A DNA stretch of 64,000 bases from Janthinobacterium rivuli (GCF_029690045.1 NZ_CP121464.1:186001-250000); one strand, 5' to 3'. Shown: positions 31,301 through 44,332, counted from the stretch's first letter. Program-made: numbers and translations. Notes: a model not told the origin generated them from the letters alone.

Positions 31301-31744
31301 GAAGACCTGCGCCAGGGTCACCGTCTGATCGTAGCCTTCGTTATAAAACACGCCAAGGATCACGGCATAGGTATTCTGGTCGCGCAAGGCCACCGCGCGC
31401 GCCGTACTGCCCGTGTCACCGCGTTCCGATTTGTAATGGCCAAGCACATAGGTACGCAGGCTGCGCTCATGCGCGTCGGCACCGGCGGCTTTGTTATAGG
31501 AAATCTTTTGAGCGGGAACCAGCAAGGTGGTTATCGCGTCGACCAACGTCGATTTGCCCGAACCGATGTCGCCGGTCAGCAGCAGATTGTCGCCGCCCGG
31601 ATGCATTTTCCACACGCGCGCATGAAAGGTCCCCCAATTCAGGACTTCGAAGTGATGCAGCCGGAAGCCCGCACGTTCAAGTAGCGCCGGCTCCGCAAAA
31701 TGTAATTGGGAACTTACGCCGTCCTCATGATCCCGCGCCGTCAT
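28346..31744 (-). pseudogene. jetC: Wadjet SMC-like ATPase JetC, interrupted by an in-frame stop codon
   Basis: One frame of 1,132 codons encodes an SMC/MksB-like ATPase but is broken by TAA at 30424-30422 (codon 441). The N-terminal part holds Walker A (GDIGSGKST, 58-66). The C-terminal part holds coiled coils, the ABC signature (SGGQKEKLAY, about 1020-1029) and Walker B (FVVIDEAFGRGSDES, Asp/Glu about 1058-1059). Both sides are in the same frame with no length change, so a single substitution such as CAA to TAA explains it. The coding sense continues on both sides (TEAGVMVR, stop, LGASHGELSAELAS). It overlaps jetB and jetD by 4 nt each. Either the system is inactive, or a split protein is made: a GGAG lies before a TTG at 30379. 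A sequencing error is possible. Confidence 0.85.
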
Positions 31745-32340
31745 TCCGCATCCTCCGACAGTCCCGCGCCATGACTGGCGTAATCGTTCAGGCGTTGTTC
31801 AAAATCGCTAAGCCATTGCGCGTCGACAAACGCCTTCAAAATGCGCCGCACTTCAAATTGCTGATCCTGTCCACGCAAACGATACAGGAAGCCCAGTTCG
31901 ACCACTTTATTCAAATGCGTCTCCATGCGGTCAAGCAAACGCGCTTCATTGGCGGTATCGGGCAGGAAAAGGCGCAATTGTTCGGTGATCTGCTCACGGC
32001 TGACAATTAAACGCGTATCGCCAGCATGGCTATCGAACTCCGCCAGCTTTTTACGCAACAGCACCAGGATCAAACTGACCGGATAACTGAGCTGGCGCCG
32101 AGGCACCAGACGCGGTAGTGCAACTTCCCCTTCCGGTGTGGCACGCTGGCGCAGATAGGCATAGCCCTCGGCTTCGTCGAGTATCAATTCCAGGCCGATT
32201 TGCTGGTAATAATCGCGCACGCGCGCTTGCAACAGCAGCAGTGGCTGCCATAAGGCGACATCGTTTTCCCGGTACAACACGCCTTGCATCAAGGCGATCA
32301 GGATCTGGCTGTAATGAGTTTCACTGGATGAATTCATCAT
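31741..32340 (-). CDS. jetB: Wadjet protein JetB (MksE-like kite subunit)
   Basis: 199 residues, matching DUF4194/JetB in size and content: YSQILIALMQGVLYRENDVALWQPLLLLQARVRDYYQQIGLELILDEAEGYAYLRQR, then YPVSLILVLLRKKLAEFD and a C-terminal winged-helix-like segment (LDRMETHLNKVVELGFLYRL). In Wadjet the kite protein JetB bridges JetA and the JetC heads. The start is at 32340 (ATGATG), overlapping the jetA stop by 4 nt; the stop overlaps the jetC start in the same way. Intact. Confidence 0.9.
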   Translation of the reverse strand: MMNSSSETHYSQILIALMQGVLYRENDVALWQPLLLLQARVRDYYQQIGLELILDEAEGYAYLRQRATPEGEVALPRLVPRRQLSYPVSLILVLLRKKLAEFDSHAGDTRLIVSREQITEQLRLFLPDTANEARLLDRMETHLNKVVELGFLYRLRGQDQQFEVRRILKAFVDAQWLSDFEQRLNDYASHGAGLSEDAE

Positions 32341-33773
32341 GCACTGAAAATAAGAAGAGGTACGGTGGCAAGCCGCGCACGACCCTGCGCATCGCTCCAG
32401 TGTATCGTTTCTTCTCGCGTATCGTCGATCACGCCTGGCAATTCCTGCGTCGCCAGGCTCAGATAAGTGGCCAGTTCCGCCAGGCCTTGCTCGAGCGGAT
32501 ATTCGGCGATCAGCGTGGCGAGCGACACTTGCTTGCGCTGCTGTAGTGCGCGCCGGATATTCGACGCCAGTTTCAGGCGGTCGACATGGACCTGCTCGAA
32601 CAAGGCATCCGACGGCACCGGTTCGGCGGCTTCATCGAGCACGCCATGCAAAATGACGGGTTTGAAGGGCGGTGTAAACAAGATGCGATCCATCGGCGCC
32701 AGCACATTCGGTGCGGCGGCATTGATCTCGATAAAAGCGGCATGCTCGACCACCGCGCGCGCATCGAGCGCCTTTTTTTCTATGTCGCGTATCAGCTGCA
32801 TGATGCGGCGGTTTTCCAGCCAGGCCTGATCGTCGAGATAGCGTCGCAACTGTTCCGACAAACGGGCCACCGTACGCTGCGTCACTTCGCCCGCCTCCAG
32901 CCAGTCATAATGAATACGCAGCAAGCGGCCATCGGGCGCCAGTTCGCGTACCGGATCGAGCGCCATGACCGCATTCAATAATGCCGTCAATTCATCCTGG
33001 CGCGATGGCGACATCAACAAATCCCAGAAGGCGCGAAAACTCTTGCCTTCATCGGAATCGGCAATCACATCGCGCTTGCCGAAAATTTCCTGCAGCAATT
33101 CGCCCTTGTTGCCTTCCCATGCGGCGATACGTTCACGCACCGAGCGATCCAAGCTGCGAAAATTATGTTCCACGGCACGAAAATCGGACAATAGCTCGCG
33201 TGCAGTGGACGACATTTGCAGGAAGCGCTCGCGTACCTGACCAGGCTCCATCATGTCGAGCCGTCCTTGGGCGATCTGTGCGATTTCTGCATCGATGGCT
33301 GCCTTGCGTTTCTGAAGCTCGGCGATACGGGTACGCGGATTCAATTCGGTTCCGTCGAGAATCTGTCGCAATAAATCGAACACTGTCATCAGGCGCGATT
33401 CGGTGCCGATGAATTGGCGCTGTTCCAGGCCAAGCAGCCATGCGATCGCCTGTTCAGTCGGTGAGGTCAAATCATAGTGCGGTTCATCCTGCCCGCTTGG
33501 ATAATATTTGCGTAGCCAGCCTCGTTCATCGGAAGCCCAATCGTCCAGATACGCTGTCGCGCTTTTGGGAAACAACACCTCGCCAGCCAGTTCATGCAAA
33601 TGATACAGATGATCATCCAGATGCGATGCCAGTTGCTGGCGTGCGATGGTACGGATATTAGGAGCAATAAAATGACGGTGCAGGAAACTGGCGATCATCG
33701 GTGCATGATCAGCGGCAAGCAAACGCCAGGCAGGATGGTTGCGGCGCTGGGCAGAAAGTTGTTGATAGTCCAT
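32337..33773 (-). CDS. jetA: Wadjet protein JetA (MksF-like kleisin subunit)
   Basis: 478 residues of the DUF3375/JetA type. It begins MDYQQLSAQRRNHPAWRLLAADHAPMIASFLHRHF and has central coiled-coil stretches (NPRTRIAELQKRKAAIDAEIAQIAQG) and a C-terminal helical domain. JetA is the kleisin that links the JetC ATPase heads. I chose the ATG at 33773; an in-frame GTG at 33809 adds 12 residues (MLQYAIDSKRVQ) that do not look like the family. No strong ribosome-binding site precedes either. First gene of the operon, about 70 bp after the terminator of rRNA operon copy 2. Intact. Confidence 0.9.
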   Translation of the reverse strand: MDYQQLSAQRRNHPAWRLLAADHAPMIASFLHRHFIAPNIRTIARQQLASHLDDHLYHLHELAGEVLFPKSATAYLDDWASDERGWLRKYYPSGQDEPHYDLTSPTEQAIAWLLGLEQRQFIGTESRLMTVFDLLRQILDGTELNPRTRIAELQKRKAAIDAEIAQIAQGRLDMMEPGQVRERFLQMSSTARELLSDFRAVEHNFRSLDRSVRERIAAWEGNKGELLQEIFGKRDVIADSDEGKSFRAFWDLLMSPSRQDELTALLNAVMALDPVRELAPDGRLLRIHYDWLEAGEVTQRTVARLSEQLRRYLDDQAWLENRRIMQLIRDIEKKALDARAVVEHAAFIEINAAAPNVLAPMDRILFTPPFKPVILHGVLDEAAEPVPSDALFEQVHVDRLKLASNIRRALQQRKQVSLATLIAEYPLEQGLAELATYLSLATQELPGVIDDTREETIHWSDAQGRARLATVPLLIFSA

Positions 33774-33792
33774 CTGTACGCGTTTTGAGTCT

Positions 33793-33822
33793 ATTGCGTA
33801 CTGTAGCACCGATCAATATCAC
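33793..33822 (-). promoter_or_regulatory. Weak candidate promoter for jetABCD
   Basis: On the minus strand TTGATC is followed 17 bp later by TAGACT, near 33793-33822, just before the chosen jetA start. It would leave a very short leader. It is the only reasonable sigma-70-like pair in the about 70 bp between the upstream terminator and jetA. Confidence 0.25.
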
Positions 33823-33845
33823 ATCTCTTGATAAATCTCCAGACG

Positions 33846-33878
33846 AAAAAAAACCCGCCAATTGTTTGACGGGTTTTT
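33846..33878 (-). terminator. Terminator of rRNA operon copy 2
   Basis: On the minus strand AAAACCCGTC-AAACAATT-GGCGGGTTTT with a following T-run. Same position as the copy-1 terminator relative to 5S but a different stem and loop sequence. It separates the rRNA operon from jetA. Confidence 0.85.
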
Positions 33879-33897
33879 CTCTTACTGCGAATAACAA

Positions 33898-34011
33898 GCC
33901 TGACGATAACCTACTTTCACACTGGTTGCAGCACTATCATCGGCGCAAAGTTGTTTCACGGTCCTGTTCGGGATGGGAAGGGGTGGGACCAACTTGCTAT
34001 GGTCATCAGGC
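33898..34011 (-). rRNA. rrf: 5S ribosomal RNA, copy 2
   Basis: Identical to copy 1 at an offset of 12,323 bp. 114 nt with paired ends. Confidence 0.95.
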
Positions 34012-34150
34012 ATAACTTGTACTGGCATTTGTCCTCAATGGAGCGACAAAGCCTGAATCTGGAAGAAGCAAAGATTGGGGTAATGACTGGTAGTATCAAC
34101 ACACACGCAACGTTGTACCGTCTTATCCTCTGTACCTGCTAAGGTTATAG

Positions 34151-37038
<2,888 letters not shown>

Positions 37039-37195
37039 CTATAACGTTAGCCTCTGCTCACCGAGGTGACCAAAGAGCGCTACAGGGATAAGAAAGTACA
37101 ACGTTGTTGCTTGTTTGTTGATACATACAATCATTACCCATCGATTTGCTTTTTACGGCAAACCGATCAATAAATAATCTTTACTTCTTCCAGAT

Positions 37196-37205
37196 TGTTA
37201 AAGAA
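37196..37205 (-). promoter_or_regulatory. boxA-like site in the 16S-23S spacer, copy 2
   Basis: TTCTTTAACA on the RNA strand, same place as in copy 1. Confidence 0.6.
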
Positions 37206-37280
37206 CATACAGCACTTGGTCTCGAAAAGACCAAACCTAAATCCCGGCGCACTATCTGCACTGATTTACGTTTGAACTTT

Positions 37281-37356
37281 TGGTGGAGGATGACGGGATC
37301 GAACCGACGACCCCCTGCTTGCAAAGCAGGTGCTCTCCCAGCTGAGCTAATCCCCC
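37281..37356 (-). tRNA. tRNA-Ala (TGC), copy 2
   Basis: 76 nt, anticodon TGC, CCA encoded. Identical to copy 1. Confidence 0.97.
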
Positions 37357-37382
37357 TATGGGTATTTCCAGACTACAGAAAC

Positions 37383-37459
37383 TGGTAGGGCTGGTTGGAC
37401 TCGAACCAACGACCCCCGCGTTATCAACACGGTGCTCTAACCAGCTGAGCTACAGCCCC
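37383..37459 (-). tRNA. tRNA-Ile (GAT), copy 2
   Basis: 77 nt, anticodon GAT, CCA encoded. Identical to copy 1. Confidence 0.97.
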
Positions 37460-37537
37460 AAATGCTGTTCTTTATATTAACAGCCGATAAGTGTGAACAT
37501 TTGATGCGTGAATCATTTACATGATTCGTGCAAACTC

Positions 37538-39070
<1,533 letters not shown>

Positions 39071-39454
39071 TAATCTCTGTTACTTTGCCATTTTATTGGC
39101 ACCGTCTTGCGACGGGTCGCTCACTCAAAAAACTGACAGGCTACTTCCGAAGAAGTATCCTATTTCATTATTTCTTGTGAACATTTGATATTTTAAGTTA
39201 GACGTCAATCCGAAGATTGACGCTGCACTTGCATCAAATGCCCACACTTATCGACTGTTAATTGTTAAAGAACTGTATTCGGTGCTGCTTATTTACCACT
39301 CTCGCGCTATCGACAAAGCGTTGTGTTTGTCAGCTACGAAGAAGGAAGAGTATGAAGCATTTCGCTACATCCGTCAACTCCTTCTTTTCCTGCTCATCGC
39401 CGTTTCCGGTGATCCTCAACTGCCGCATTTGACTGCGTCTCATTGGGGAGGCGA
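39071..39454 (-). other. Leader region of rRNA operon copy 2
   Basis: Similar to the copy-1 leader, with boxA at 39263-39272 and a hairpin CCGTC-TTGC-GACGG near 16S. It carries about 13 extra bases between boxA and the promoter-proximal part relative to copy 1, and diverges fully upstream of that. No protein gene. Confidence 0.7.
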
Positions 39455-39483
39455 ACTATAGCAAAGCGCCCCCGTAGTAGCAA
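39455..39483 (-). promoter_or_regulatory. rRNA operon copy 2 promoter
   Basis: On the minus strand TTGCTA (39483-39478), 17-bp spacer, TATAGT (39460-39455), then a GC-rich discriminator. The -10 box is one base from consensus, while copy 1 has a perfect TATAAT, so copy 1 may be the stronger promoter. Confidence 0.75.
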
Positions 39484-39565
39484 GGCTTTTCCGGGGTATT
39501 TGCGGCCAACTGCTACAATTTCGCCCCCTCAGCGCAAATTCGCGTCCCACCATAGAAGATTCACC

Positions 39566-40945
39566 ATGAAACAACAAGCTCAAGGATCAGGCCTGACCCT
39601 GAAACGGGCTGGCTTTACCACTGGCTTCGGCGTCCTCGCCGCCACCCTCGGTTCCGCAGTCGGCCTCGGCAACATCTGGAAGTTCCCCTACCTGACAGGC
39701 GCCAATGGCGGCGCCGGTTTCCTGCTCATCTATCTGCTCGCCACCTTATTAGTGGGATTGCCCGTGATGATCGCGGAAATCACCCTGGGACGCCGGGCCA
39801 AGGTCAATCCCATCTCCACCATGGAACAGCTGGCACCGAAGGGCAAGCCCTGGTGGCTGGTTGGCGTCATTGGCATGGTCGCCGCCTTCCTGATCGTCGC
39901 GTTCTATTCGGAAGTGGTGGGCTGGGTGTTTGCGTATATCGCCAAGGCCATCGATGGCTCCATCCTCAGCAGCGACAAGCTGGTGACGGAAGCGGCTTTC
40001 GCCTCACTGATCAGCAATCCTTTGCAATCGCTGTTGTGGCAATGGGGCGTACTGCTGTTTATCGGCGGCATATTGATGCTGGGCGTAACCAAGGGCATCG
40101 AAGCGATCGCCAAGAAACTCATGCCGCTGCTGTTCCTGCTGTTGCTGCTGCTCTGCGCGGTCAGCCTGTCGCTCGATAAAGCGGCCGAAGGCCTGGCGTT
40201 TCTGTTCCGTCCTGATTTTTCCAAGCTGACGGCTTCCGTCGTGCTGACGGCCATGGGCCTGGCCTTCTTTAAATTGTCCGTAGGCATGGGTACGATGATG
40301 ACCTACGGCAGCTATTTCCGCGATGACCAAGATATCCCCGTCACGACTTTACGCGTAATGGCGGCCGACCTAGGCGTCTCCATGCTGGCCGGCATCGCCA
40401 TCTTCCCCGCCGTGTTCACGTTTGGCTTCGCCCCCAGCGCGGGACCGTCGCTGGTGTTCATCACGATTCCCGCCGTGTTCTCGCAAATTCCCATGGGACA
40501 AGCATTGATGGTGGTGTTCTTCATTCTGGCAGCAGTCGCCGCCACGGGCGCGATGCTGTCGCTGATGGAAGTGCCCGTGGTGATTTTCCATGAACGCTTT
40601 GGCTGGACGCGCACCAGGGCCACCATCGTGACCATGCTGCTGCTGGCCGTGCTCGGTTCCGTATGCGCGCTGAGTAATAGCACCCTGGCGGACTTCAAGC
40701 TGTTTAATTTGAATATGTTTGATCTGTTCGACTTTGTATCATCGAATATCTTCCTGCCGGTAGGCGGCATCGCGATTGCCTTGTTTACCGGCTGGGCCTG
40801 GGGCAAGGACCATTTCATCGATGCGATCAGCAATCATGGCCAGTTGCAGAACAGAAAATTGGCCCATGTGCTGCTGTTCCTGCTGCGCTTTGTCTCTCCT
40901 GTCCTGATCCTGATCGTGATGCTGAAGGGCCTGAAAGTCTTCTAA
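39566..40945 (+). CDS. Sodium-dependent transporter, neurotransmitter:sodium symporter (NSS) family
   Basis: 459 residues with about 11-12 membrane helices. TM1 carries the family signature for Na+ and substrate binding (ATLGSAVGLGNIWKFPYLTGANGGAGFL). Later helices contain the G-M-G-T-M-M-T-Y-G-S-Y stretch of TM6 and the amphipathic ETTLRVMAADLG region. Bacterial members (LeuT-like) take up amino acids with Na+. I chose the ATG at 39566 because the signature starts about 30 residues later; the upstream frame crosses the rRNA promoter. It is divergent from rRNA operon copy 2. The stop abuts the vanX-type gene's stop. The substrate is unknown. Confidence 0.92.
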   Translation: MKQQAQGSGLTLKRAGFTTGFGVLAATLGSAVGLGNIWKFPYLTGANGGAGFLLIYLLATLLVGLPVMIAEITLGRRAKVNPISTMEQLAPKGKPWWLVGVIGMVAAFLIVAFYSEVVGWVFAYIAKAIDGSILSSDKLVTEAAFASLISNPLQSLLWQWGVLLFIGGILMLGVTKGIEAIAKKLMPLLFLLLLLLCAVSLSLDKAAEGLAFLFRPDFSKLTASVVLTAMGLAFFKLSVGMGTMMTYGSYFRDDQDIPVTTLRVMAADLGVSMLAGIAIFPAVFTFGFAPSAGPSLVFITIPAVFSQIPMGQALMVVFFILAAVAATGAMLSLMEVPVVIFHERFGWTRTRATIVTMLLLAVLGSVCALSNSTLADFKLFNLNMFDLFDFVSSNIFLPVGGIAIALFTGWAWGKDHFIDAISNHGQLQNRKLAHVLLFLLRFVSPVLILIVMLKGLKVF

Positions 40946-41560
40946 TTAAAGAACCCGGGTGTAGGTCTGGCGCACCAGCACCCGGTCGCCGCAATCGAAA
41001 TGCCACCATTCGCTGTTGATGCCGAAGAAGCCCGCCTGGAACATGGCGTCGCGCAACAATCGGCGATGGTCCACTTGCCCCTGCGTAATTTCTCCCCTTT
41101 CCAGCATCACCAGCTCCAGCGCCGGGTGCGAGCGCTCACTCAGGTCATCAAAGCCCGTGCCCATGTCGAGTTCCTGCCCATCGGGCCCAACGATGGTGAT
41201 GTCGAGCGCCATGCCGAACGAATGGATCGAGCCGCGCGACGGCTCGGCGATATAGCCGAGCAACTCCGTTCCCTGCAGCGCATCCCACAGTTGCTGCTGC
41301 ACCCGTTGCGGACGCAGGGCGTCGAGTACCAATAAATGATGATCGGGTCGCCGCTCGGCCAGCCAGGCCACGGCCTGTTCCAGAGCGGCGGCCGCATCGC
41401 GGTGCAGCCAGGCGCAATCGATGGGGCTGTATAAGTCGCGGCCGACAAAATTGTCGGGCGTGGCATAGCGCAAGTCGACGGCGATGCCGGCGATGCTGCT
41501 CAGGTGGCGAAATTGCGGATCATTACTCACCGCTTCCAATTGCAAACTTGCAACAGACAT
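40946..41560 (-). CDS. D-alanyl-D-alanine dipeptidase (VanX/DdpX type, peptidase M15D)
   Basis: 204 residues from the ATG at 41560. The VanX residues are all present: Arg83 (LRPQR), zinc ligands His113 and Asp120 (SIHSFGMALDI), Glu184 and His187 (EWWHFD). Members hydrolyse free D-Ala-D-Ala. In Gram-negative bacteria without vancomycin resistance genes this serves to recycle peptidoglycan dipeptide. No signal peptide, so probably cytoplasmic. The ATG overlaps the LysR stop by one base (TGATG), so the regulator and enzyme are translated together. It converges on the transporter gene with no gap. Confidence 0.9.
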   Translation of the reverse strand: MSVASLQLEAVSNDPQFRHLSSIAGIAVDLRYATPDNFVGRDLYSPIDCAWLHRDAAAALEQAVAWLAERRPDHHLLVLDALRPQRVQQQLWDALQGTELLGYIAEPSRGSIHSFGMALDITIVGPDGQELDMGTGFDDLSERSHPALELVMLERGEITQGQVDHRRLLRDAMFQAGFFGINSEWWHFDCGDRVLVRQTYTRVL

Positions 41561-42462
41561 CAGACGCCTCTTTCCAGGCAATTGCGCGCCGCCACGCCGA
41601 TGCTGTCGGCCAGGCGCCGCGCGCCATGCGACAGCGGCGAGTGGCTCGCCGTCAATAAATACAGTTGGATCGGGATCGTGGGCGCCCAAGGACGGCGCTG
41701 CAGCCGCTCGGGCGAGCCTGACGCGGCCGTAAACGGGTCGACGACGGCCATGCCGGCGCCCGCTTCCACCAGGGAACGGGCGATTTGATAGGTTTGCACC
41801 ACGGTGGAAAACACAGGGTGGATATCCTGCGCTTCGCAGGCGGCCACCACCAGTTCACCCAGCGGATCGTTGTCGGCATGGCCGATCAGCTCGCCATTCA
41901 GGCCATGCGCCGTCAGCGGGGTGCCGCAATCGGCCTCGCGCCACGTGCCGGCCGGCGCAATCACCGTCATGACGCCCTGCGCGATCGGCTCGGCCACGAT
42001 GCCCGGATGGCGCGGGTCTTGCAGCGACACGGCCAGGTCCGCTTCACCGAGGCGCAGGGTATTGACGATCTCGCCCGTGTGATGGGTGGCCAGTTGGCAA
42101 CGCGTGTGAGGGAAGTCGCGCCGCCACTGCGTCATGGCGAAGGGCAAGACGCTGATGGCAATCGTCGGCGTGGAGACCAGGCGGATGGTTTCCACCGCAT
42201 GGCCCTTCAGGCTGGCCGCCAGACGGCGGATGCCCAATAAATCGCGGTTGAGCTTTTCCGTCTCGACAAACAAACGGTGCGCCTCGGGCTTCGGGTACAG
42301 CTTGCCCCGTACGCGCTCGAACAGCGGCATGCCCAGTTGCAATTCGCAATGCTGCAAGACCTTGGTTACGGCCGGTTGCGAGATATGCAGCACCTGGGCG
42401 GCGCCGCTGATGGTGCCAACTTGCATGATGGCGTGAAACACTTCGATATGACGCAGCCGCAT
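41560..42462 (-). CDS. LysR family transcriptional regulator
   Basis: 300 residues. The N-terminal winged helix is MRLRHIEVFHAIMQVGTISGAAQVLHISQPAVTKVLQHCELQLGMPLFER, and a substrate-binding domain follows from about residue 90. It is unusual in lying upstream of and overlapping its probable target (vanX type) in the same direction rather than divergent. The ligand may be a D-Ala-containing product, which is inference from the neighbour. Confidence 0.9.
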   Translation of the reverse strand: MRLRHIEVFHAIMQVGTISGAAQVLHISQPAVTKVLQHCELQLGMPLFERVRGKLYPKPEAHRLFVETEKLNRDLLGIRRLAASLKGHAVETIRLVSTPTIAISVLPFAMTQWRRDFPHTRCQLATHHTGEIVNTLRLGEADLAVSLQDPRHPGIVAEPIAQGVMTVIAPAGTWREADCGTPLTAHGLNGELIGHADNDPLGELVVAACEAQDIHPVFSTVVQTYQIARSLVEAGAGMAVVDPFTAASGSPERLQRRPWAPTIPIQLYLLTASHSPLSHGARRLADSIGVAARNCLERGV

Positions 42463-42545
42463 GAGCTATTCCTTTACCTTGCCGTGGCCGCCTGGGCCGT
42501 CAACGTTCAGCATATAAGAAAAAGTCATGGGCTGGAACGGCCATG

Positions 42546-43355
42546 CTACTTTGCAACAACAGCTGGGGCCGCTGGGACTGGCGTCGTCAGCACTTCCAGC
42601 AGGGCCGCCGTTTCGCCATCGGGCGTGCCATCGAACAAAGTGTTGCGGTATTTCATCTGGAAGGCGATCAGCACATTGCGCGTCGCTTCATCGAACACGC
42701 CCGTGTTCGGCGTCGCATAACCGTGCTGGGCCAGCTTTTTCTGGAACCAGACGGCATCCGGCACTTGCTGCTCAAACATGATTCGCTGCGCGGCAACGCG
42801 GTTCGCGTCCGGCCAGACGATCAGGCCCGCATCGGCCAGCTGACGCCATGGGAACAGCGGACCCGGATCCTGCTTGCGCTGCGGCGCGATCTCGTTATGA
42901 CCAAGGATATTTTCCGGCGCGATGTTGTAGCGGGCCTGGATATCTTTCAGCAGCGGAATCAGCTCATCGATCTGCGCCTGCGGGAACGGGTACCAGAGAC
43001 GGCCTTCCGGCGTGTCCTTGTAACCGGGATTGACGATCTCGATGCCGATCGAGCTGACATTCAACTGTGTATAAGTCTTCCAGTTACTCACACCCGCGTG
43101 GTTGGCCTGGCGCGATTCGTCGACCAGCACGTAAAACTTCGGCTTGTCCGTGTCCGTCAGCAAATAATGGCTGCTGACCACTTGTTCCGTCAGGATCTTG
43201 ATCGAGCGGGGCAGGTCGCTGACCGTGTAATGGATGACGATGAATTTCACGCGCGGGCTCTGGCCGCGCGCGTTCAAGCTGTGGTCGAGGTGCGGCGCGG
43301 GCGTGGTACAGGCGGAGAGCAGGGCCACCAGCAGGGCGAGGGCGATTTTTTTCAT
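42546..43355 (-). CDS. N-acetylmuramoyl-L-alanine amidase lipoprotein (Amidase_2, AmiD-like)
   Basis: 269 residues. A lipoprotein signal (ALLVALLSAC, lipobox Cys16) is followed by an Amidase_2 domain with zinc ligands His42 (FIVIHYTVSD) and a later His-Asn (ILGHNE) region, and a C-terminal peptidoglycan-binding fold (FQKKLAQHGYATPNTGVFDEATRNVLIAFQMKY). It cleaves the bond between MurNAc and L-Ala, probably at the outer membrane. The start overlaps the stop of the kinase gene by 4 nt (ATGA). Last gene of the amino-sugar salvage cluster. Confidence 0.9.
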   Translation of the reverse strand: MKKIALALLVALLSACTTPAPHLDHSLNARGQSPRVKFIVIHYTVSDLPRSIKILTEQVVSSHYLLTDTDKPKFYVLVDESRQANHAGVSNWKTYTQLNVSSIGIEIVNPGYKDTPEGRLWYPFPQAQIDELIPLLKDIQARYNIAPENILGHNEIAPQRKQDPGPLFPWRQLADAGLIVWPDANRVAAQRIMFEQQVPDAVWFQKKLAQHGYATPNTGVFDEATRNVLIAFQMKYRNTLFDGTPDGETAALLEVLTTPVPAAPAVVAK

Positions 43356-44332
43356 GAAGGATCCGTGTTCGGGTTAATAAAATGTTCAGTGTTGACCTGT
43401 TTCTTGACGGCCGTCTTGACGGCGATCCTGGCCGCCGCCTCATGTGGACGGGCAACTTTCTGTTCCATCGTCAACGATACAGGCAAAGCGGCGCGCATGG
43501 CTGACGCAATGGCCGGGTGCAATTGCGCCGCGCGGCCCGCCAACACCACGGGACGCGGGCCATGGCGCGATACCAGTGCCAAGGCCAGGCGCGCCAGTTC
43601 CTGTCCCGCGCGCTGCAAGATGTCCAGCGCCAGCGGGTCGGCATCGGCACTGGCGGCCACGGCCAGCGCCAGCCGGCCGATGGCGCCCCGGTCCTGGCCA
43701 TACATGAAGGCGCGCGACAATGACCAGTCGCTGCCGCCCAGTTGCGCAAACACGGCTTCGGCCATGGGCGCCTCTTGCCAGCTGCCGGGCGCCTCGTCTT
43801 CGCGGCGCCAGATATGGCGCAAGGCTTCGCGCGCGATCCAGTAACCGCCGCCGCCATCGTCAAGTAACACGCCGCGCCCGCCTGCGCGGTGAAACACGCC
43901 ATCCGCATCGATCCAGGCGGCAATCGAGCCCGTGCCAGCGTAGACCAGATAACCTTCGCCGGGTTCAAAACTGTCGCGATAGGCGATGTCGATATCATTG
44001 CAGATCGTCACGTCAACGGCGTCCAGCGCCAGCAAGTCTGCCAGCATGTGCGCCAGCGCCACATCGTCGCCGCCAAAGCCCGTCAAGCCCGCCACCACGG
44101 CGCGCGGCTGGCCGATAGCCAGCACAGCCTGAGACAATTTCGCAAACGTGGCGTGCACGGCTGCGCGGCCCGCATCGCTGCTCATTTGCAAGGCAGACAA
44201 GCCTTGCACGGCCCCGTCCGCCACGATGGCACCATCCGCGCCGGCCAAAGCCCAGCGCGTTTGCGTGCCACCCGCGTCGATGCCCAGCCCGAGCACGGCA
44301 GTGTCAATATTGGTTGCAGGGAAGGAAATCAT
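43352..44332 (-). CDS. BadF/BadG-type sugar kinase (GlcNAc/MurNAc kinase, MurK-like)
   Basis: 326 residues from the ATG at 44332. The actin-like ATPase motifs are visible: phosphate-1 loop GLGIDAGGTQTRWAL, NDIDIAYRDSFEPGEGYLVYAGTGSIAAW, and GGRGVLLDDGGGGYWIAREAL. The BcrAD/BadFG family includes N-acetylglucosamine kinases and MurK, which phosphorylates MurNAc and GlcNAc at C6. The cluster also has MurQ, which needs MurNAc-6-phosphate, and I see no anmK or PTS gene here, so a MurK role is the best inference. An upstream start at 44389 exists but precedes the kinase core by 30 residues. Confidence 0.82.
   Translation of the reverse strand: MISFPATNIDTAVLGLGIDAGGTQTRWALAGADGAIVADGAVQGLSALQMSSDAGRAAVHATFAKLSQAVLAIGQPRAVVAGLTGFGGDDVALAHMLADLLALDAVDVTICNDIDIAYRDSFEPGEGYLVYAGTGSIAAWIDADGVFHRAGGRGVLLDDGGGGYWIAREALRHIWRREDEAPGSWQEAPMAEAVFAQLGGSDWSLSRAFMYGQDRGAIGRLALAVAASADADPLALDILQRAGQELARLALALVSRHGPRPVVLAGRAAQLHPAIASAMRAALPVSLTMEQKVARPHEAAARIAVKTAVKKQVNTEHFINPNTDPS

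Noticed and set aside
27150..33773. Reading the SMC-like operon as the housekeeping MksBEF condensin
   Set aside because: The presence of the Toprim-type fourth subunit and the ABCD order fit type I Wadjet/JetABCD. The name MksBEFG is used for the same group in some species, so this is partly a naming matter.
40946..42462. Vancomycin-resistance cluster
   Set aside because: Only the VanX-type dipeptidase is present; no vanH or vanA ligase is adjacent, so recycling is more likely.
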